Shown here piece by piece: positions 8,750 through 18,018 of a stretch of 64,000 bases of DNA. The stretch's first letter is position 1. Every line of letters begins with the position of its first letter. The stretch comes from Salipaludibacillus agaradhaerens (GTDB taxonomy: Bacteria; Bacillota; Bacilli; Bacillales; Salisediminibacteriaceae). Made by a program: the position numbers and the translations under genes. The notes under the pieces are model-generated. The model was not told the origin of the DNA and ran no database searches. It saw nothing but the letters and a program-made list of their open reading frames with translations. Location: NCBI RefSeq assembly GCF_002019735.1, contig NZ_KV917378.1:3870869-3934868 (forward strand), given 5' to 3'.

Positions 8750-10441
8750 GTGAAATTTTTACATAATGCTACGATGTCTATACGATTAAAAGTGCTAGGT
8801 ACATTTGCATTTACTATTCTTTTACTCATCATAGGGGCTGTTGTCACCTATTTTCAACTGAGTGGGGTTGAACGAGAAATGGATGTGTATGCTGATCAGA
8901 GCGAGAGAGCTGTTATTGCAGCTAATGTTGCTTCATCTATAAGAGGTAAATATATTGCAATCAGTGACTACTACCGTACTGGAGAAGAGGGAAATCTCAC
9001 GAGGTATGATGATTTTTCTGGTCAATTGACTACTGAATTAGCAGCGCTTGAAGGACGGATGTATACTGAAGAATCAAAAGAACTATTTAATTACCTTCAG
9101 GCCCAAATTTTAGAATTCGATGAGAGAGTGGAACGTATTCCTGGTGACTCAGGTCCTCTGCAAAATCAACGATTACAGGAATTGACAGAAACGAGATCAG
9201 CGGTCGTTAATAACGCACTAAATCTTTCTGATGTCATGCTTGAGGAAGCAGAAGCAGCAGAAAAAAGTGTTTATGACATAATTTCGATGAACATCGTTTA
9301 TTTTTCTATAATGGTTCTGATTGTCATTGTTAGCGGAGGAAGTATTTTCTGGTTTGTAACACGTAATCTCTCGAAGAGTTTAAATCAGGTTGTTGGGACA
9401 GCTGAACAACTAAGTAGAGGCAATTTAGCCGTTGAAAAAATTGAGATTAAATCGCAGGATGAAGCAGGGAGAATTGGAGTGGCTATTAATCAAATGATTG
9501 ATAATCTCTCAACAATGATTACGAACGTGCGTAGGACATCTGACCAAGTAGCAGCGAGTTCAGAACAATTATCAGCCAGTTCTACCGAAACAACGAAAGT
9601 AACAGAAGAAATCACGGAATCAATTCAGGAAGTAGCCTCAGGAGCTGATTCACAAGTAGAAAAAGCTGCTGACAATGAACGAACTGTTAATGACATGTCA
9701 AAAAGCATTGACTTAATCGCGTCTAGTATAGAGACCGTAAATGAGTCTTCTAAGGTGTCTGCACAGAAAGCGGAACATGGGACTGATGTCATTTCTTCCA
9801 CCATGTCTCAAATGACATCTATTCACGAGTTGACAGATAAAATAGCCGGATCAGTTAATGGATTAGCTGTCAGTTCTGAAAAAATTGGATCTATTATTTC
9901 TCTGATTACAGATGTTGCGGAACAAACCAATTTATTAGCTTTAAATGCAGCAATTGAAGCTGCACGGGCTGGGGAACATGGCAAAGGATTCGCAGTTGTG
10001 GCAGATGAAGTGAGGAAATTAGCTGAACAAACAGGAAATGCAACGAATGAAATTAGCAGCTTAATAGCCCATATCCAACAGGATATTCAACACTCTGTAT
10101 CCTATACGAAAGAAGGACGCGAAGCAGCTCAAACGGGTATGAGTTATATGGAGGATGCAGGTAGATCTTTCGAAGAACTATCTGAAGCGATACATGGTGT
10201 CTCATCTCAGATGCGAGAAGTAACGGCAGCTGTTGCACAGGTCGAAGAAGGTGTTAACAGGGTCAAATCTTCTGTCGAAGAAACAACATCAATTGCAGAG
10301 CAATCTGCCGGTTACACACAAAATGTTGCTGCGTCAGCAGAGGAGCAGAACGCGTCTATGGAGGAAATTAGTTCATCAGCTGATCAATTGGCGAAAATGG
10401 CAGAGGAATTGCAGGAATCTGTCAGTAAATTTAATTTATAA
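8750..10441 (+). CDS. Methyl-accepting chemotaxis protein
   Basis: Second chemoreceptor, 563 residues. It has TM1 at about 14-36, an extracellular four-helix-type sensor at about 37-176, TM2 at about 178-203 ([20 protein letters not shown]), then HAMP and a long methyl-accepting domain. The tip, near residues 390-425, reads [20 protein letters not shown] and [14 protein letters not shown]. The start is GTG at 8750, with AAAGGG about ten bases upstream. Its sensor differs clearly from that of the preceding receptor while the signalling halves are close, so the ligands probably differ. Both receptors lack an obvious C-terminal CheR-tether pentapeptide. Confidence 0.95.
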   Translation: MKFLHNATMSIRLKVLGTFAFTILLLIIGAVVTYFQLSGVEREMDVYADQSERAVIAANVASSIRGKYIAISDYYRTGEEGNLTRYDDFSGQLTTELAALEGRMYTEESKELFNYLQAQILEFDERVERIPGDSGPLQNQRLQELTETRSAVVNNALNLSDVMLEEAEAAEKSVYDIISMNIVYFSIMVLIVIVSGGSIFWFVTRNLSKSLNQVVGTAEQLSRGNLAVEKIEIKSQDEAGRIGVAINQMIDNLSTMITNVRRTSDQVAASSEQLSASSTETTKVTEEITESIQEVASGADSQVEKAADNERTVNDMSKSIDLIASSIETVNESSKVSAQKAEHGTDVISSTMSQMTSIHELTDKIAGSVNGLAVSSEKIGSIISLITDVAEQTNLLALNAAIEAARAGEHGKGFAVVADEVRKLAEQTGNATNEISSLIAHIQQDIQHSVSYTKEGREAAQTGMSYMEDAGRSFEELSEAIHGVSSQMREVTAAVAQVEEGVNRVKSSVEETTSIAEQSAGYTQNVAASAEEQNASMEEISSSADQLAKMAEELQESVSKFNL

Positions 10442-10478
10442 TCTGTTTAACAATAATTGACATATAAGATTTTAAAAT

Positions 10479-10514
10479 GAAACGGTTGTCCAGAATAGGG
10501 CAGCCGTTTCGTTA
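10479..10514 (+). terminator. Probable terminator after second chemoreceptor
   Basis: GAAACGGTTGTCC pairs with GGGCAGCCGTTTC (two G-T pairs) around a short loop. The downstream T-run is weak, so termination is less certain than at other sites. Confidence 0.6.
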
Positions 10515-10615
10515 TAACATCACCTTCATAGGTGAAGACGGGTAAAGACAAACACCATTTCTTTTATTGGGCATATGATGAGAGTGGCTAGATATAAAAG
10601 GAAAGGAATGATTAG

Positions 10616-10858
10616 ATGTATCATGATGAGTCACGACATACAGAATATAATGATACGCTCCAGTATGTCAGCCTGTATGACCCATTTGTCTACCAGACAC
10701 TCCAATCTGTCCAAGGTTCTATCGTAGTCGTTCAAACTTGCCAAGGAAACATTAGAGGAAGAGTTGCGGAAGTTAAACCAGACCATGTGGTCATTGATTC
10801 CGATGGGGCGACTTATTTTATACGGACGCAACAAATTATTTGGGTAATGCCTCAATAA
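10616..10858 (+). CDS. yuzF: YuzF-family protein (DUF2642)
   Basis: Small 80-residue protein of the DUF2642/YuzF group found across Bacillus. Its biochemical role is unknown; several relatives are spore-associated, which is family knowledge and not shown here. The C-terminal half has the family pattern of a short beta-barrel-like segment (GSIVVVQTCQGNIRGRVAEV, then DHVVIDSDGATYFIR and IIWVMP). AAAGGA lies 9 bases before the ATG. It is monocistronic, with its own terminator at 10873-10903, and convergent with the deacetylase-like gene. Confidence 0.8.
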   Translation: MYHDESRHTEYNDTLQYVSLYDPFVYQTLQSVQGSIVVVQTCQGNIRGRVAEVKPDHVVIDSDGATYFIRTQQIIWVMPQ

Positions 10859-10872
10859 TAATATTGTTTCGG

Positions 10873-10903
10873 AAAGGAATGCCTCCCAGTGCATTCCTTT
10901 TAA
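10873..10903 (+). terminator. Terminator of yuzF
   Basis: AAAGGAATGC pairs with GCATTCCTTT around a 7-base loop, followed by a short T-run, directly after the yuzF stop. Confidence 0.8.
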
Positions 10904-10978
10904 ATATGATAATGGTATTGCTTTAGGCATTAAGTTTCCTTGTCCTTTCATGCGTGAGAATAACTTGTCTACAATAGA

Positions 10979-11857
10979 TCATTCAACTAACGTTTGATCT
11001 ACTAAATGAACGAACGTAAAGCCGTTTTCTTTAAGCTGAGGAATAGCGGCCATCACCCCTTCGGCTGTGCCACTTTTCGGCTGATTCATGTGTAAAAGTG
11101 GAATTGATCCAGGAACAACAGTCAGCAGAGCCTCCTCCACTTCACTAGCTGAATAGGTAGCACCAGCATCTCCGAGGACGTCATAATTAACGATTGTTAA
11201 ACCAAGGTCTTGTGTCATTTGGACAGCAAGATCATCGTAATGGGCTGTACCTGAGCGGAAAAAATTTGGTAAATGACCGGTCATCTCATAAATTAACGTC
11301 TGGTTGTCCATTACCTCATGTATAATCTCCTCGGCGGATGCCGTTCCCTCAATCCCCCAAGCTGTTTGCCCAGAAACAGATAGAGGGAGGTGATTTGTAC
11401 CGTGGTTTTGAATCGAAAATAATGGCTCTTCAGCTAGCATCATAAATGTCTCTTTGTTAGCTTCAATCCAGCGAGCATTTATAAACAAAGTGGCAGGGAT
11501 TTCTTCCTCTTTTAAAAAGTTTATTAACGTCTCATCATATTTTTCTCCCCATGTGCCGCCACATGCATCAAACGTTAACGCGATGATCTTTTCTTCTGTA
11601 TCTATTTTATTTTTAACACCAGAAATGTGTTCTCCCCACTCAGTGGCTTCTAGGTGCTGATCTTGCCACTTATTTAACACGTCATTGGTTCTAGTTTGAA
11701 GATTAACAGAAGGCTGTTTCACAGGAGACTTAGTAAAGACGGCTTGTGTTACGTCGTAGGTGTTACTTTGAGATGTGTTTTGCAGGTTAAGTATAACGTA
11801 AGTGACACCTCCCAAAAACAGCAGGCTTAAAACAGAGATGATTCGTAAGGTCTTCAT
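10979..11857 (-). CDS. Polysaccharide deacetylase-family exported protein with altered active site
   Basis: Extracellular or membrane-anchored NodB-fold protein, 292 residues. It has an N-terminal hydrophobic segment (about 5-22), a linker, and a NodB domain at about 85-285. Motif 1 reads TFDACGG (Asp97) where classical deacetylases have TFDDG, so the usual second, metal-binding Asp is replaced by Ala. Motif 2 is NHGTNH, keeping two His. Motif 3 is FRSGTAHYD instead of RPPxG, and HMNQP stands near the C terminus. A subgroup with this DACGG form is, as far as I recall, common in Bacillaceae; its substrate is unknown. The ATG at 11857 follows AAAGGAAGG and is preferred over the ATG at 11881. 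Confidence 0.85.
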   Translation of the reverse strand: MKTLRIISVLSLLFLGGVTYVILNLQNTSQSNTYDVTQAVFTKSPVKQPSVNLQTRTNDVLNKWQDQHLEATEWGEHISGVKNKIDTEEKIIALTFDACGGTWGEKYDETLINFLKEEEIPATLFINARWIEANKETFMMLAEEPLFSIQNHGTNHLPLSVSGQTAWGIEGTASAEEIIHEVMDNQTLIYEMTGHLPNFFRSGTAHYDDLAVQMTQDLGLTIVNYDVLGDAGATYSASEVEEALLTVVPGSIPLLHMNQPKSGTAEGVMAAIPQLKENGFTFVHLVDQTLVE

Positions 11858-12384
11858 AATCCTTCCTTTCCCTAATAACACAGCTAATAATGATGAGTGT
11901 TCCTTATAAAAAGTCCGTATTGGATGTCATAAAGTTTCTTTTATTATAAAGTAAAGAGGCTGGAACAAACACCAGTAAATCAAAAAATATAGTGACACTC
12001 ATCCAATAAGTTTTGAGTAGGTGCTTAAATATCCTGCTAAACTTTGCTGTTGATTGTCGTTTCGCTACAAATGCTATTGTATCAGTTTCCTAGGGAAAAC
12101 TGCCTTGCGGGCTCTTCGGAGAATATTTTCCTCGAAGTCATCTTTTACTTATTTCTATAATCAACTACTTTTAAATTTTTTTAGACACTGAAAAGAAACT
12201 TGATAATGTATCGGGGCTTTTCATGCTTAAATTTTATAAAAGAGAAAAGTGTTGTGAATAGGTAATGACGTTTTTTTACGTGTTTAACTGATAAATGAGG
12301 AATGAAAACAAAAATAGACATAGGGAGATAATCAACTTCTTTCTTAAAATAGAAGATGTTCTTTATATAATCAACCACACAATG
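11858..12384. other. Gap holding degenerate repeats
   Basis: About 530 bases lie between the divergent deacetylase-like and fdhE genes. Bases 11950-12048 begin with AAAGAGGCTGGAACAAA, which resembles widespread Bacillaceae intergenic repeats, and 12049-12165 resembles another. The minus-strand open frame at 12181-12378 has no ribosome binding site and looks like chance. The rest shows nothing recognisable. Confidence 0.5.
12049..12165. repeat. Degenerate Bacillaceae intergenic repeat
   Basis: This 117 bp element is bounded by inverted GTTGAT / ATCAAC. Inside are fragments such as GTCGTTTCGCTACAAATG, CTTGCGGGCTCTTCGGAG and TTCCTCGAAGTCATC. They resemble a decayed copy of the common Bacillus/Geobacillus intergenic repeat that starts GTTGATTTCCG and ends in CAATCAAC. 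The assignment is from memory of that repeat's consensus. Confidence 0.4.
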
Positions 12385-12414
12385 TAGACAGTTTTTAAAC
12401 GCTAGGGCTATAAT
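12385..12414 (+). promoter_or_regulatory. Sigma-A-type promoter of fdhE-mobA-tatA
   Basis: The -35 box TAGACA (12385-12390) and -10 box TATAAT (12409-12414) are separated by 18 bases, about 30 bases upstream of the fdhE start. There is no other promoter before mobA or tatA, so the three genes likely form one operon. Confidence 0.6.
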
Positions 12415-12445
12415 AGTTATAAGCCAATAATCTGGGGGGATGACG

Positions 12446-13237
12446 ATGGATTCTCAGGTGGTAGCTAATCGCTATATGCAGTTGCAAAGGGCTCTTTTTA
12501 ACGAGCAGCAATTATTAAAAGAGCAGTTTCTCCCTCATATAAAAAAGATGTTTGGAGATATACCTTTAAATCGAGAAGTCCCAGTCCTTATGCAGCTACC
12601 GCGGCCAATACCTATTGAACTATATAGGGCGTCATTGCAAGCGGTAAGCCACATAATAAGTGATAATGAACCACACATTAAACAAGACATTTATAAGCTT
12701 ATAAATGAACTAAGTGATCAACAGGCTGATCAATGGATTAAGGCAGCGATTAAATATGAGATGACTTACTTTCACGATTTAGCAAAAAAGCAGCACGTAT
12801 CAGACTGGCTCCCTCATTTTCTTGCTGAGCAAGCATTTCGACCCTTTGCGCAAGGCATTGCTCATTTACATGCGTCGATAATGACCGAATTTAATGTCAT
12901 GGGGACATGCCCTTGTTGTGGTGAACCACCGAGACTCGGCAAAGTAACGCGAGATCAAAAGACAAGTTTAGCTTGCCCTAGGTGTGAAACGCAATGGTAC
13001 AAACAACGTTTAGCATGTGTGCATTGCGGTGATGATAAAGAAGAGAATACCTTTCACCTTACGATTAAAGAAGATGAATCTGTGCATATTGAAATTTGTA
13101 GCACGTGCAATAACTATTTAAAGCTAATTGATCGAAGCTCCTATCCTGAAACGATGTCGGCATCGTTATTGGATCTACAAACGATCCATCTTGATTTTGC
13201 CGCACAAGAAGAAGGATTTGGCGATGACAATTATTAA
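12446..13237 (+). CDS. fdhE: Formate dehydrogenase accessory protein FdhE
   Basis: Cytoplasmic chaperone needed for maturation of molybdenum- or tungsten-dependent formate dehydrogenase, thought to act on iron-sulfur or sulfur loading. It has 263 residues. The N-terminal half is helical; the C-terminal half carries the family's four Cys pairs, beginning CPCC at about residue 155, then CPRC, CVHC and CSTC, a rubredoxin-like metal site. I chose the ATG at 12446 (six bases after a GGGGGG site) over the ATG at 12440, which abuts that site. The 3' end overlaps mobA by 14 bases. No formate dehydrogenase gene is in the window. Confidence 0.9.
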   Translation: MDSQVVANRYMQLQRALFNEQQLLKEQFLPHIKKMFGDIPLNREVPVLMQLPRPIPIELYRASLQAVSHIISDNEPHIKQDIYKLINELSDQQADQWIKAAIKYEMTYFHDLAKKQHVSDWLPHFLAEQAFRPFAQGIAHLHASIMTEFNVMGTCPCCGEPPRLGKVTRDQKTSLACPRCETQWYKQRLACVHCGDDKEENTFHLTIKEDESVHIEICSTCNNYLKLIDRSSYPETMSASLLDLQTIHLDFAAQEEGFGDDNY

Positions 13238-13868
13238 CGAGTCTAAAAAGAAATGTTTAAATGTGACGGGCATTATTCTCGCCGGTGGTAAATCAAGCCG
13301 AATGGGTGTGAACAAAGCGTTATTACCCATCCAAGGGGACGAAACGATTCAGAGGCTTACTAATGAGCTTTTAACCTCAACTAAGAGTATGATAATAGTA
13401 ACCAATGATACTGACGCTTATACATTTTTGAAACAGCCACTCGTCCATGATAACTATGTTAATAAGGGGCCTTTAGCAGGTATTCAAGCTGGGTTGGCGG
13501 CTTCTCATACAGAGTGGAATTTTATTACGGCATGTGATATGCCCTTTTTAACTCATAAGGTTGTTGAGATACTTTTTACAAAAGCAAATAAATTACCTCA
13601 TAAGCAAGTGATAGTACCACAAATAGATGGGAAGAAGCATCCATTGAGTGCCCTTTATCATGCGTCTTCTTTGCCGTATGTTACAGAGTGTTTAATGAAA
13701 GATAAGCTCAGAGTATCTGAGGTGGTGTTCGGTTTAGATTATGAGGTCATCACTGAACAAGCCTTTTTAAATGCCGGCCTTGAAAAAGGTGTAGTAGAAA
13801 GAAATTTCTTTAATATGAATTCAAGAGAAGATTATGAACAAGTCATGCGCGATGTTGATAAAAAATAA
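13224..13868 (+). CDS. mobA: Molybdenum cofactor guanylyltransferase MobA
   Basis: Transfers GMP from GTP to molybdopterin-Mo, giving the guanine dinucleotide cofactor used by DMSO-reductase-family enzymes such as formate dehydrogenase. The nucleotidyltransferase signature [10 protein letters not shown] is at 19-28, with Lys31 after it. ACDMPFL is the metal-binding Asp motif and HPLSALYH is typical. It has 214 residues, near the family norm. The ATG at 13224 lies inside the end of fdhE, with AAGAAGGA upstream. The longer frame from 13128 lacks a site and would overlap fdhE by over 100 bases. Coupling with fdhE and tatA supports a role in making an exported molybdoenzyme. Confidence 0.93.
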   Translation: MTIINESKKKCLNVTGIILAGGKSSRMGVNKALLPIQGDETIQRLTNELLTSTKSMIIVTNDTDAYTFLKQPLVHDNYVNKGPLAGIQAGLAASHTEWNFITACDMPFLTHKVVEILFTKANKLPHKQVIVPQIDGKKHPLSALYHASSLPYVTECLMKDKLRVSEVVFGLDYEVITEQAFLNAGLEKGVVERNFFNMNSREDYEQVMRDVDKK

Positions 13869-13894
13869 ATGTGACATTCACTAAGGAGGAAAAA

Positions 13895-14107
13895 ATGATG
13901 TTGGCGAATATTGGATTTCCTGGCTTGTTGCTTATTTTAACTATAGGACTTATTATTTTTGGACCACAAAAACTTCCGGAGATTGGAAGGGCAGCTGGAC
14001 AAACGGTTCGAGAATTTAGAAAATCAACAAATGAATTAACAAAGGATATCACGGGACCTACTCAAGAGACATCTAAAGAGATAAAGGCGTCGACTAAAGA
14101 AGAGTAG
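13895..14107 (+). CDS. tatA: Twin-arginine translocase component TatA
   Basis: Membrane pore component of the Tat system, which exports folded, cofactor-loaded proteins. The 70-residue protein has a single span at about 6-22, the conserved hinge [15 protein letters not shown] at 22-36, then an amphipathic and charged tail. AAGGAGG is 5 bases before the ATG at 13895 and 8 before the ATG at 13898; either could be used. It follows mobA by 26 bases and ends the fdhE-mobA-tatA set. No tatC is in the window, so it must pair with a TatC encoded elsewhere. Confidence 0.93.
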   Translation: MMLANIGFPGLLLILTIGLIIFGPQKLPEIGRAAGQTVREFRKSTNELTKDITGPTQETSKEIKASTKEE

Positions 14108-14156
14108 AAGATATTTTTAAAGAACAGCTCTCACTCATTATGAGCAAAGGGAAGGT

Positions 14157-14206
14157 AAAAGACTGCTACTTCTCTGTACTAGAAAGAGTTGCCCGCAGTC
14201 ATTTTA
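14157..14206 (+). terminator. Possible terminator after tatA
   Basis: GACTGC (14161-14166) pairs with GCAGTC (14195-14200), with an imperfect inner stem, followed by ATTTTAA. The T-run is short, so this is tentative. Confidence 0.45.
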
Positions 14207-14355
14207 ACTGTTCATAATGGAGATTATCGTTTGAGGAGAAACTGATTAGGGAACTTTAGCTATTAGGCCTATATGAACGGTGCTTTAGATGAAGCTACCA
14301 CATCTAATTTGTTTGCCCGTTTACTATTTTCGTTTCCTTTTGGAGGTTAACCGCA

Positions 14356-14859
14356 ATGTTAAAAGAGCATTTATTTAAAGATTATTATAATAACAATGTC
14401 CGCTTTTCTACTAAGGATCATCCGTACTCGAAGGAGCCGCGACATGTTTGGGTTATAGCACGTTATAAAAATAGCTGGCTCTTAACGATACACCCCTCAA
14501 GAGGTCTTGAATTTCCAGGAGGAAAGGTGGAAAAAGGAGAGACTGCTTGTGAGGCTGCCAAGCGCGAAGTATTTGAAGAAACTGGCGGACATGTTACTAT
14601 TACTAACCTTCATTACATAGGACAATATCAGGTAGAGGGAAAAAGTGAAACAGTCATAAAGAACGTTTATTATGCAGAAATTAAAGAGCTTATTTCTAAA
14701 AAGAATTACTTAGAGACAAAAGGTCCAAAGCTCGTTAAACATTTACCTGATAATGTGAAAGAAAATAAGCAGTACAGCTTTATTATGAAAGATAATGTTC
14801 TTTCGTTAAGTTTAAGTGAAGTGGAGCGACGTTTTTTTATAGCGAAGCATAATTCTTGA
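14356..14859 (+). CDS. ytkD: Nudix hydrolase YtkD
   Basis: Hydrolyses oxidised nucleoside triphosphates such as 8-oxo-dGTP, protecting against mutation; family members also have RNA pyrophosphohydrolase activity. The Nudix box spans residues 55-77, beginning GGKVEKGET and ending REVFEETG, with all conserved Glu residues. The 167-residue length is close to the B. subtilis protein. GGAGG lies 11 bases before the ATG. In B. subtilis it neighbours the same genes seen here (ytlC, ytlD). It is convergent with ytlD, and a shared hairpin lies in the 51-base gap between them. Confidence 0.9.
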   Translation: MLKEHLFKDYYNNNVRFSTKDHPYSKEPRHVWVIARYKNSWLLTIHPSRGLEFPGGKVEKGETACEAAKREVFEETGGHVTITNLHYIGQYQVEGKSETVIKNVYYAEIKELISKKNYLETKGPKLVKHLPDNVKENKQYSFIMKDNVLSLSLSEVERRFFIAKHNS

Positions 14860-14896
14860 AGATAATATTTCCTGGTTGACTTACTATTTTTCATGA

Positions 14897-14938
14897 AAAA
14901 GCTCATGGCCTTATGTGCGGTGACCGATGAGCTTTCTT
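14897..14938. terminator. Bidirectional terminator between ytkD and ytlD
   Basis: AAAGCTCAT pairs with ATGAGCTTT around a 20-base loop. T-rich flanks follow on both strands, and the stem overlaps the ytlD stop codon region (14911). Confidence 0.75.
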
Positions 14939-15714
14939 TCAATTAATTCAACCGTTTGATACATAGCGGTAGCTAAGATGGCAATGATCACGAGAGAAAG
15001 CATGACTAATGTAAAATTGAAGACTTGAAAACCGTAAATGATTAAGTACCCTAAACCTTGCTTTGAAACGAGGTATTCCCCGACGATGACCCCGACCCAT
15101 GCGAGTCCAACATTTACCTTCAAGGTGGATATCATAGTAGGATAAGATGCAGGGAAAATCACATGAAAGAATGACTGGCGCTTTGTGGCACCAAAGCTTC
15201 TCATCACTTTTAAGTAATTATCATCGACCTCTCTAAACGCGTTATATACGACCATTGTTGTGATGACTAAGGATACAAGGATACCCATAGCTATAATTGA
15301 GGCTAATCCTGGGCCGAGTCCTACAATTAGGATCGGACCTAACGCTACTTTTGGCATGGAATTTAGCACCACAAGGTAAGGGTCAAGGACGCGCGATAAA
15401 AATGGTGACCACCACAAAATAGCAGCTAGACATGTTCCTAATAGTGTCCCTAATAAAAAGCCAGCAACGGTTTCTAAAAGTGTGACCGATGTGTGGGTTA
15501 ACAAACTACCATCTTGCATTCGTTCCATAAAGAGCTGCCAAATCCTACTTGGAGAGCTAAACAGTAGTGGATCGATCCATTTAAGCGCTGTGGCCACTTC
15601 CCAACTGGCGAAAAAGAGAAGTAAGATGGCGAGTTGAAGCGTTCGGATTTGTCGATTTTTGTTTGTCGTTCGACGACGAAATTTCTTATGAAGCTCCTCA
15701 CGTATGTGTGTCAT
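14911..15714 (-). CDS. ytlD: ABC transporter permease YtlD
   Basis: Membrane permease of an importer of the SsuC/TauC/ThiX type (BPD_transp_1 fold), 267 residues with about six spans. The cytoplasmic coupling loop contains [18 protein letters not shown], the EAA motif that contacts the ATPase. It is the third gene of ytlA-ytlC-ytlD and overlaps ytlC by 17 bases, so translation is coupled. The substrate is not known: relatives carry sulfonates, nitrate or pyrimidine thiamine precursors, and no riboswitch is visible upstream to settle it. Confidence 0.9.
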   Translation of the reverse strand: MTHIREELHKKFRRRTTNKNRQIRTLQLAILLLFFASWEVATALKWIDPLLFSSPSRIWQLFMERMQDGSLLTHTSVTLLETVAGFLLGTLLGTCLAAILWWSPFLSRVLDPYLVVLNSMPKVALGPILIVGLGPGLASIIAMGILVSLVITTMVVYNAFREVDDNYLKVMRSFGATKRQSFFHVIFPASYPTMISTLKVNVGLAWVGVIVGEYLVSKQGLGYLIIYGFQVFNFTLVMLSLVIIAILATAMYQTVELIERKLIGHRT

Positions 15715-16471
15715 GACTCTCCATCTCCTTCCATATTTGCTGAAATAACGGATTAAATTCGTCAGCTAATCTCACGTTAAACGGCAGATCATCCGCTAAA
15801 TGCAATGGTATATTAAACGTTTTTCTAATCGAACCGGGCCTACCGGTAAGTAAAATAATACGGTCGCTCATGGCGATAGCTTCCCCAATATCATGAGTGA
15901 CAAGAATCGCAGTCTTTCCATGCGTGCGTATCGTTGAAAAAACGAGATTTTCAAGTTTTAATTTTGTCTGATAATCAAGAGCAGAGAAAGGCTCATCAAG
16001 TAACAGGAGTTTGGGGTCAGTGGACAACATTCGTACAAGTGCAACTCGTTGCCGCATCCCACCTGATAGCTGGGACGGGTAATGGTGTCGTTTATCCGCT
16101 AAGCCGAGAGTGGTGAGCATATCAAATGCAAATGCTACATCCTGTTCAGTTGTTTTTCCCATCGTTCTAAGTCCAAGGGTAATATTCTCTTCGATGTTTA
16201 ACCAAGGAAATAAATAATCTTGTTGAAGCATATACCCCGTTTCAGGTGTTGGTTCTTCAATAACTGTCTCCTCCAACAAAATCTGCCCGGTAGTCGGATG
16301 GAAAAGACCCGAAATTAACGATAGAAGCGTTGTTTTCCCGCATCCGCTTGGTCCAATTAACGATATGAATTCACCTTCATTAATCGTAAACGATATATTC
16401 TCAACTGCTGTTGTCATAGTGTCATAAGTGAAAAATGTTTTTTCAACGTTTTCTAGTTCAAGAAAGGCCAT
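15698..16471 (-). CDS. ytlC: ABC transporter ATP-binding protein YtlC
   Basis: ATPase of the YtlACD importer, 257 residues. Walker [10 protein letters not shown] is at 40-48, the Q-loop is near residue 83, the signature LSGGMRQR at 135-142, Walker B LLLLDEP at 155-161, and the H-loop VTHDIGEA follows. All catalytic residues are present. It is closest to SsuB/TauB-type ATPases. It starts 35 bases after ytlA, with GGGGAAAG before the ATG, and overlaps ytlD. It works with the lipoprotein YtlA and permease YtlD. Confidence 0.93.
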   Translation of the reverse strand: MAFLELENVEKTFFTYDTMTTAVENISFTINEGEFISLIGPSGCGKTTLLSLISGLFHPTTGQILLEETVIEEPTPETGYMLQQDYLFPWLNIEENITLGLRTMGKTTEQDVAFAFDMLTTLGLADKRHHYPSQLSGGMRQRVALVRMLSTDPKLLLLDEPFSALDYQTKLKLENLVFSTIRTHGKTAILVTHDIGEAIAMSDRIILLTGRPGSIRKTFNIPLHLADDLPFNVRLADEFNPLFQQIWKEMESHDTHT

Positions 16472-16506
16472 ATCTTTCCCCTACCTTTCATTAGTGTGCA
16501 ACATCG

Positions 16507-17499
16507 TTACTCCTTCATGATCTGCTCAGCTATATCCCGATTTACTAATGTACTATAGGTAATTTCTTCTGGTAACTCGCCAGCTTCAGCCATCATCGCT
16601 TGTAAATGGTACCAACCTTCCTCTTCCAACACTGGTGAGGTAGCGTATGAACCTTGATCCTGGTATCGTTCTATGACTTGTTCAATGACCTCAAGTGGTG
16701 TGTCATCAAAATACGGATCGATCGATTCAGCAATGGTTGCTGGGTCTGTTTGTTTTACCCATTGTTGTGCACGGTATAGAGCCCGAGTGAAGCTCTCAAT
16801 AACATGTTGATGATCATCAAGGTAACTCTGTTTTGCCATATACACAGTATACGGAACATCCCCCGACTGTGTGCCGAATGAATCGACAATATGGCCAATG
16901 CCCTCTTGTTCAAAAAGGGTGGCTTGCGGCTCGAATAATTGTACAAAATCACCTGTTCCCGAAGCAAAAGCAGAAGGGATATTACCGAAATCAATGTTTT
17001 GAACCATCTCCACATCGTGATGCGGATCAATACCGTTTTCCTTCAGAACATACTCGCCTACCATCTGTGGCATGCCACCTTTACGTTGGCCGAGAAATGT
17101 CTTTCCCTTCAAATCTTCCCATTGAAAATGATCTATTGGATTTCGTGAAACTAAAAATGTACCGTCTGTTTTGGTCAGTTGAGCAAAATTAATAGCTGGA
17201 TCATTCGCCTCCTGAGCATAGACATAAATAGATGTTTCAGCTCCAACGAGTGCGATATCTGCTCCATCTGATAAAAGTGTTGTCATCGTTGTATCGCCGC
17301 CCCAAGTAGTTGTCAATTCTATATCAAGGCCTTCTTCTTCAAAAAAGCCTTCTGAAAGAGCGACATATTGAGGAGCATAAAAAATAGACCGAGTGACTTC
17401 TGCAAGCCTGACCTCGGTCATCTCATCTTCTGTGTGACAGCCCGCGAGTAGGGCGGTGAACATAGCGCCGAGAATGATAAACAAGCTAGACATTTTCAT
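16507..17499 (-). CDS. ytlA: ABC transporter substrate-binding lipoprotein YtlA
   Basis: Solute-binding lipoprotein of the NMT1/THI5-SsuA family that delivers substrate to YtlCD. The N terminus is a lipoprotein signal with lipobox LLAGC, lipidated Cys21. The mature domain shows the family pattern IFYAPQYVALSEGFFEEEGL, then DIALVGAE. I chose the ATG at 17499, with AAAAGGAGA 8 bases upstream; the longer frame from 17520 has no site. It is 330 residues. It is the first gene of the operon, so the promoter must lie in 17500-17600. Ligand class (sulfonate, pyrimidine or other) is undecided. Confidence 0.9.
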   Translation of the reverse strand: MKMSSLFIILGAMFTALLAGCHTEDEMTEVRLAEVTRSIFYAPQYVALSEGFFEEEGLDIELTTTWGGDTTMTTLLSDGADIALVGAETSIYVYAQEANDPAINFAQLTKTDGTFLVSRNPIDHFQWEDLKGKTFLGQRKGGMPQMVGEYVLKENGIDPHHDVEMVQNIDFGNIPSAFASGTGDFVQLFEPQATLFEQEGIGHIVDSFGTQSGDVPYTVYMAKQSYLDDHQHVIESFTRALYRAQQWVKQTDPATIAESIDPYFDDTPLEVIEQVIERYQDQGSYATSPVLEEEGWYHLQAMMAEAGELPEEITYSTLVNRDIAEQIMKE

Positions 17500-18018
17500 A
17501 CTAATTCTCCTTTTTGTCATGACATATCAACTTATGTGATTGTGATAACGTATGTGATAAATAGTGAAAAGGTGCAGGCTCATATTAAAAGAGGAGAAGT
17601 GATGGGCACACACATGTGACGGGTGAAGTGGAAATTGAGAAAAGATGACTTGATAAAGTTTAATTTAGTCACTTTATAGGACGGTTTTTTATAGAGAAAA
17701 ATTGAAACAAATAGGCGTTTTAGACCATGTAATGTGCCATTCGTATGAGCATTCTATAACTATTTTCTTTAAAAGTTCTATCTCTAGTGTCAATTTGTGA
17801 GTTTACCTATATGAGAGGCGTGTCAAATAGACAAGGGATATGTTAATCAATTGATAAACGGGTCTTTTTACCTGCTTTAATAATAGTTTGAACCTAAAAA
17901 TCCCTTCTTTAAAATTTATTAATCTTTTATATTGTATCCTAGAAAAAGGTTAAAAAGCCAACATGATTCCGATATTAGCATTGTAAACAGTAATTTTAGT
18001 TTGAGAGGAGATGGAGAA
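17500..18018. other. Gap between ytlA and a frameshifted gene
   Basis: About 520 AT-rich bases between divergent transcripts. Small inverted repeats are present (CACATGTG near 17611; TAAAGT/ACTTTA around 17655-17678), but no convincing riboswitch, promoter pair or gene. It marks the left edge of an AT-rich accessory stretch. Confidence 0.5.

Noticed and set aside
12181-12378. 65-codon minus-strand frame in the gap before fdhE
   Set aside because: No ribosome binding site, low-complexity content, ends close to the fdhE promoter; probably chance.
17500-17700. Thiamine or other riboswitch in front of ytlA
   Set aside because: I looked for THI-box, S-box and T-box cores and found none.
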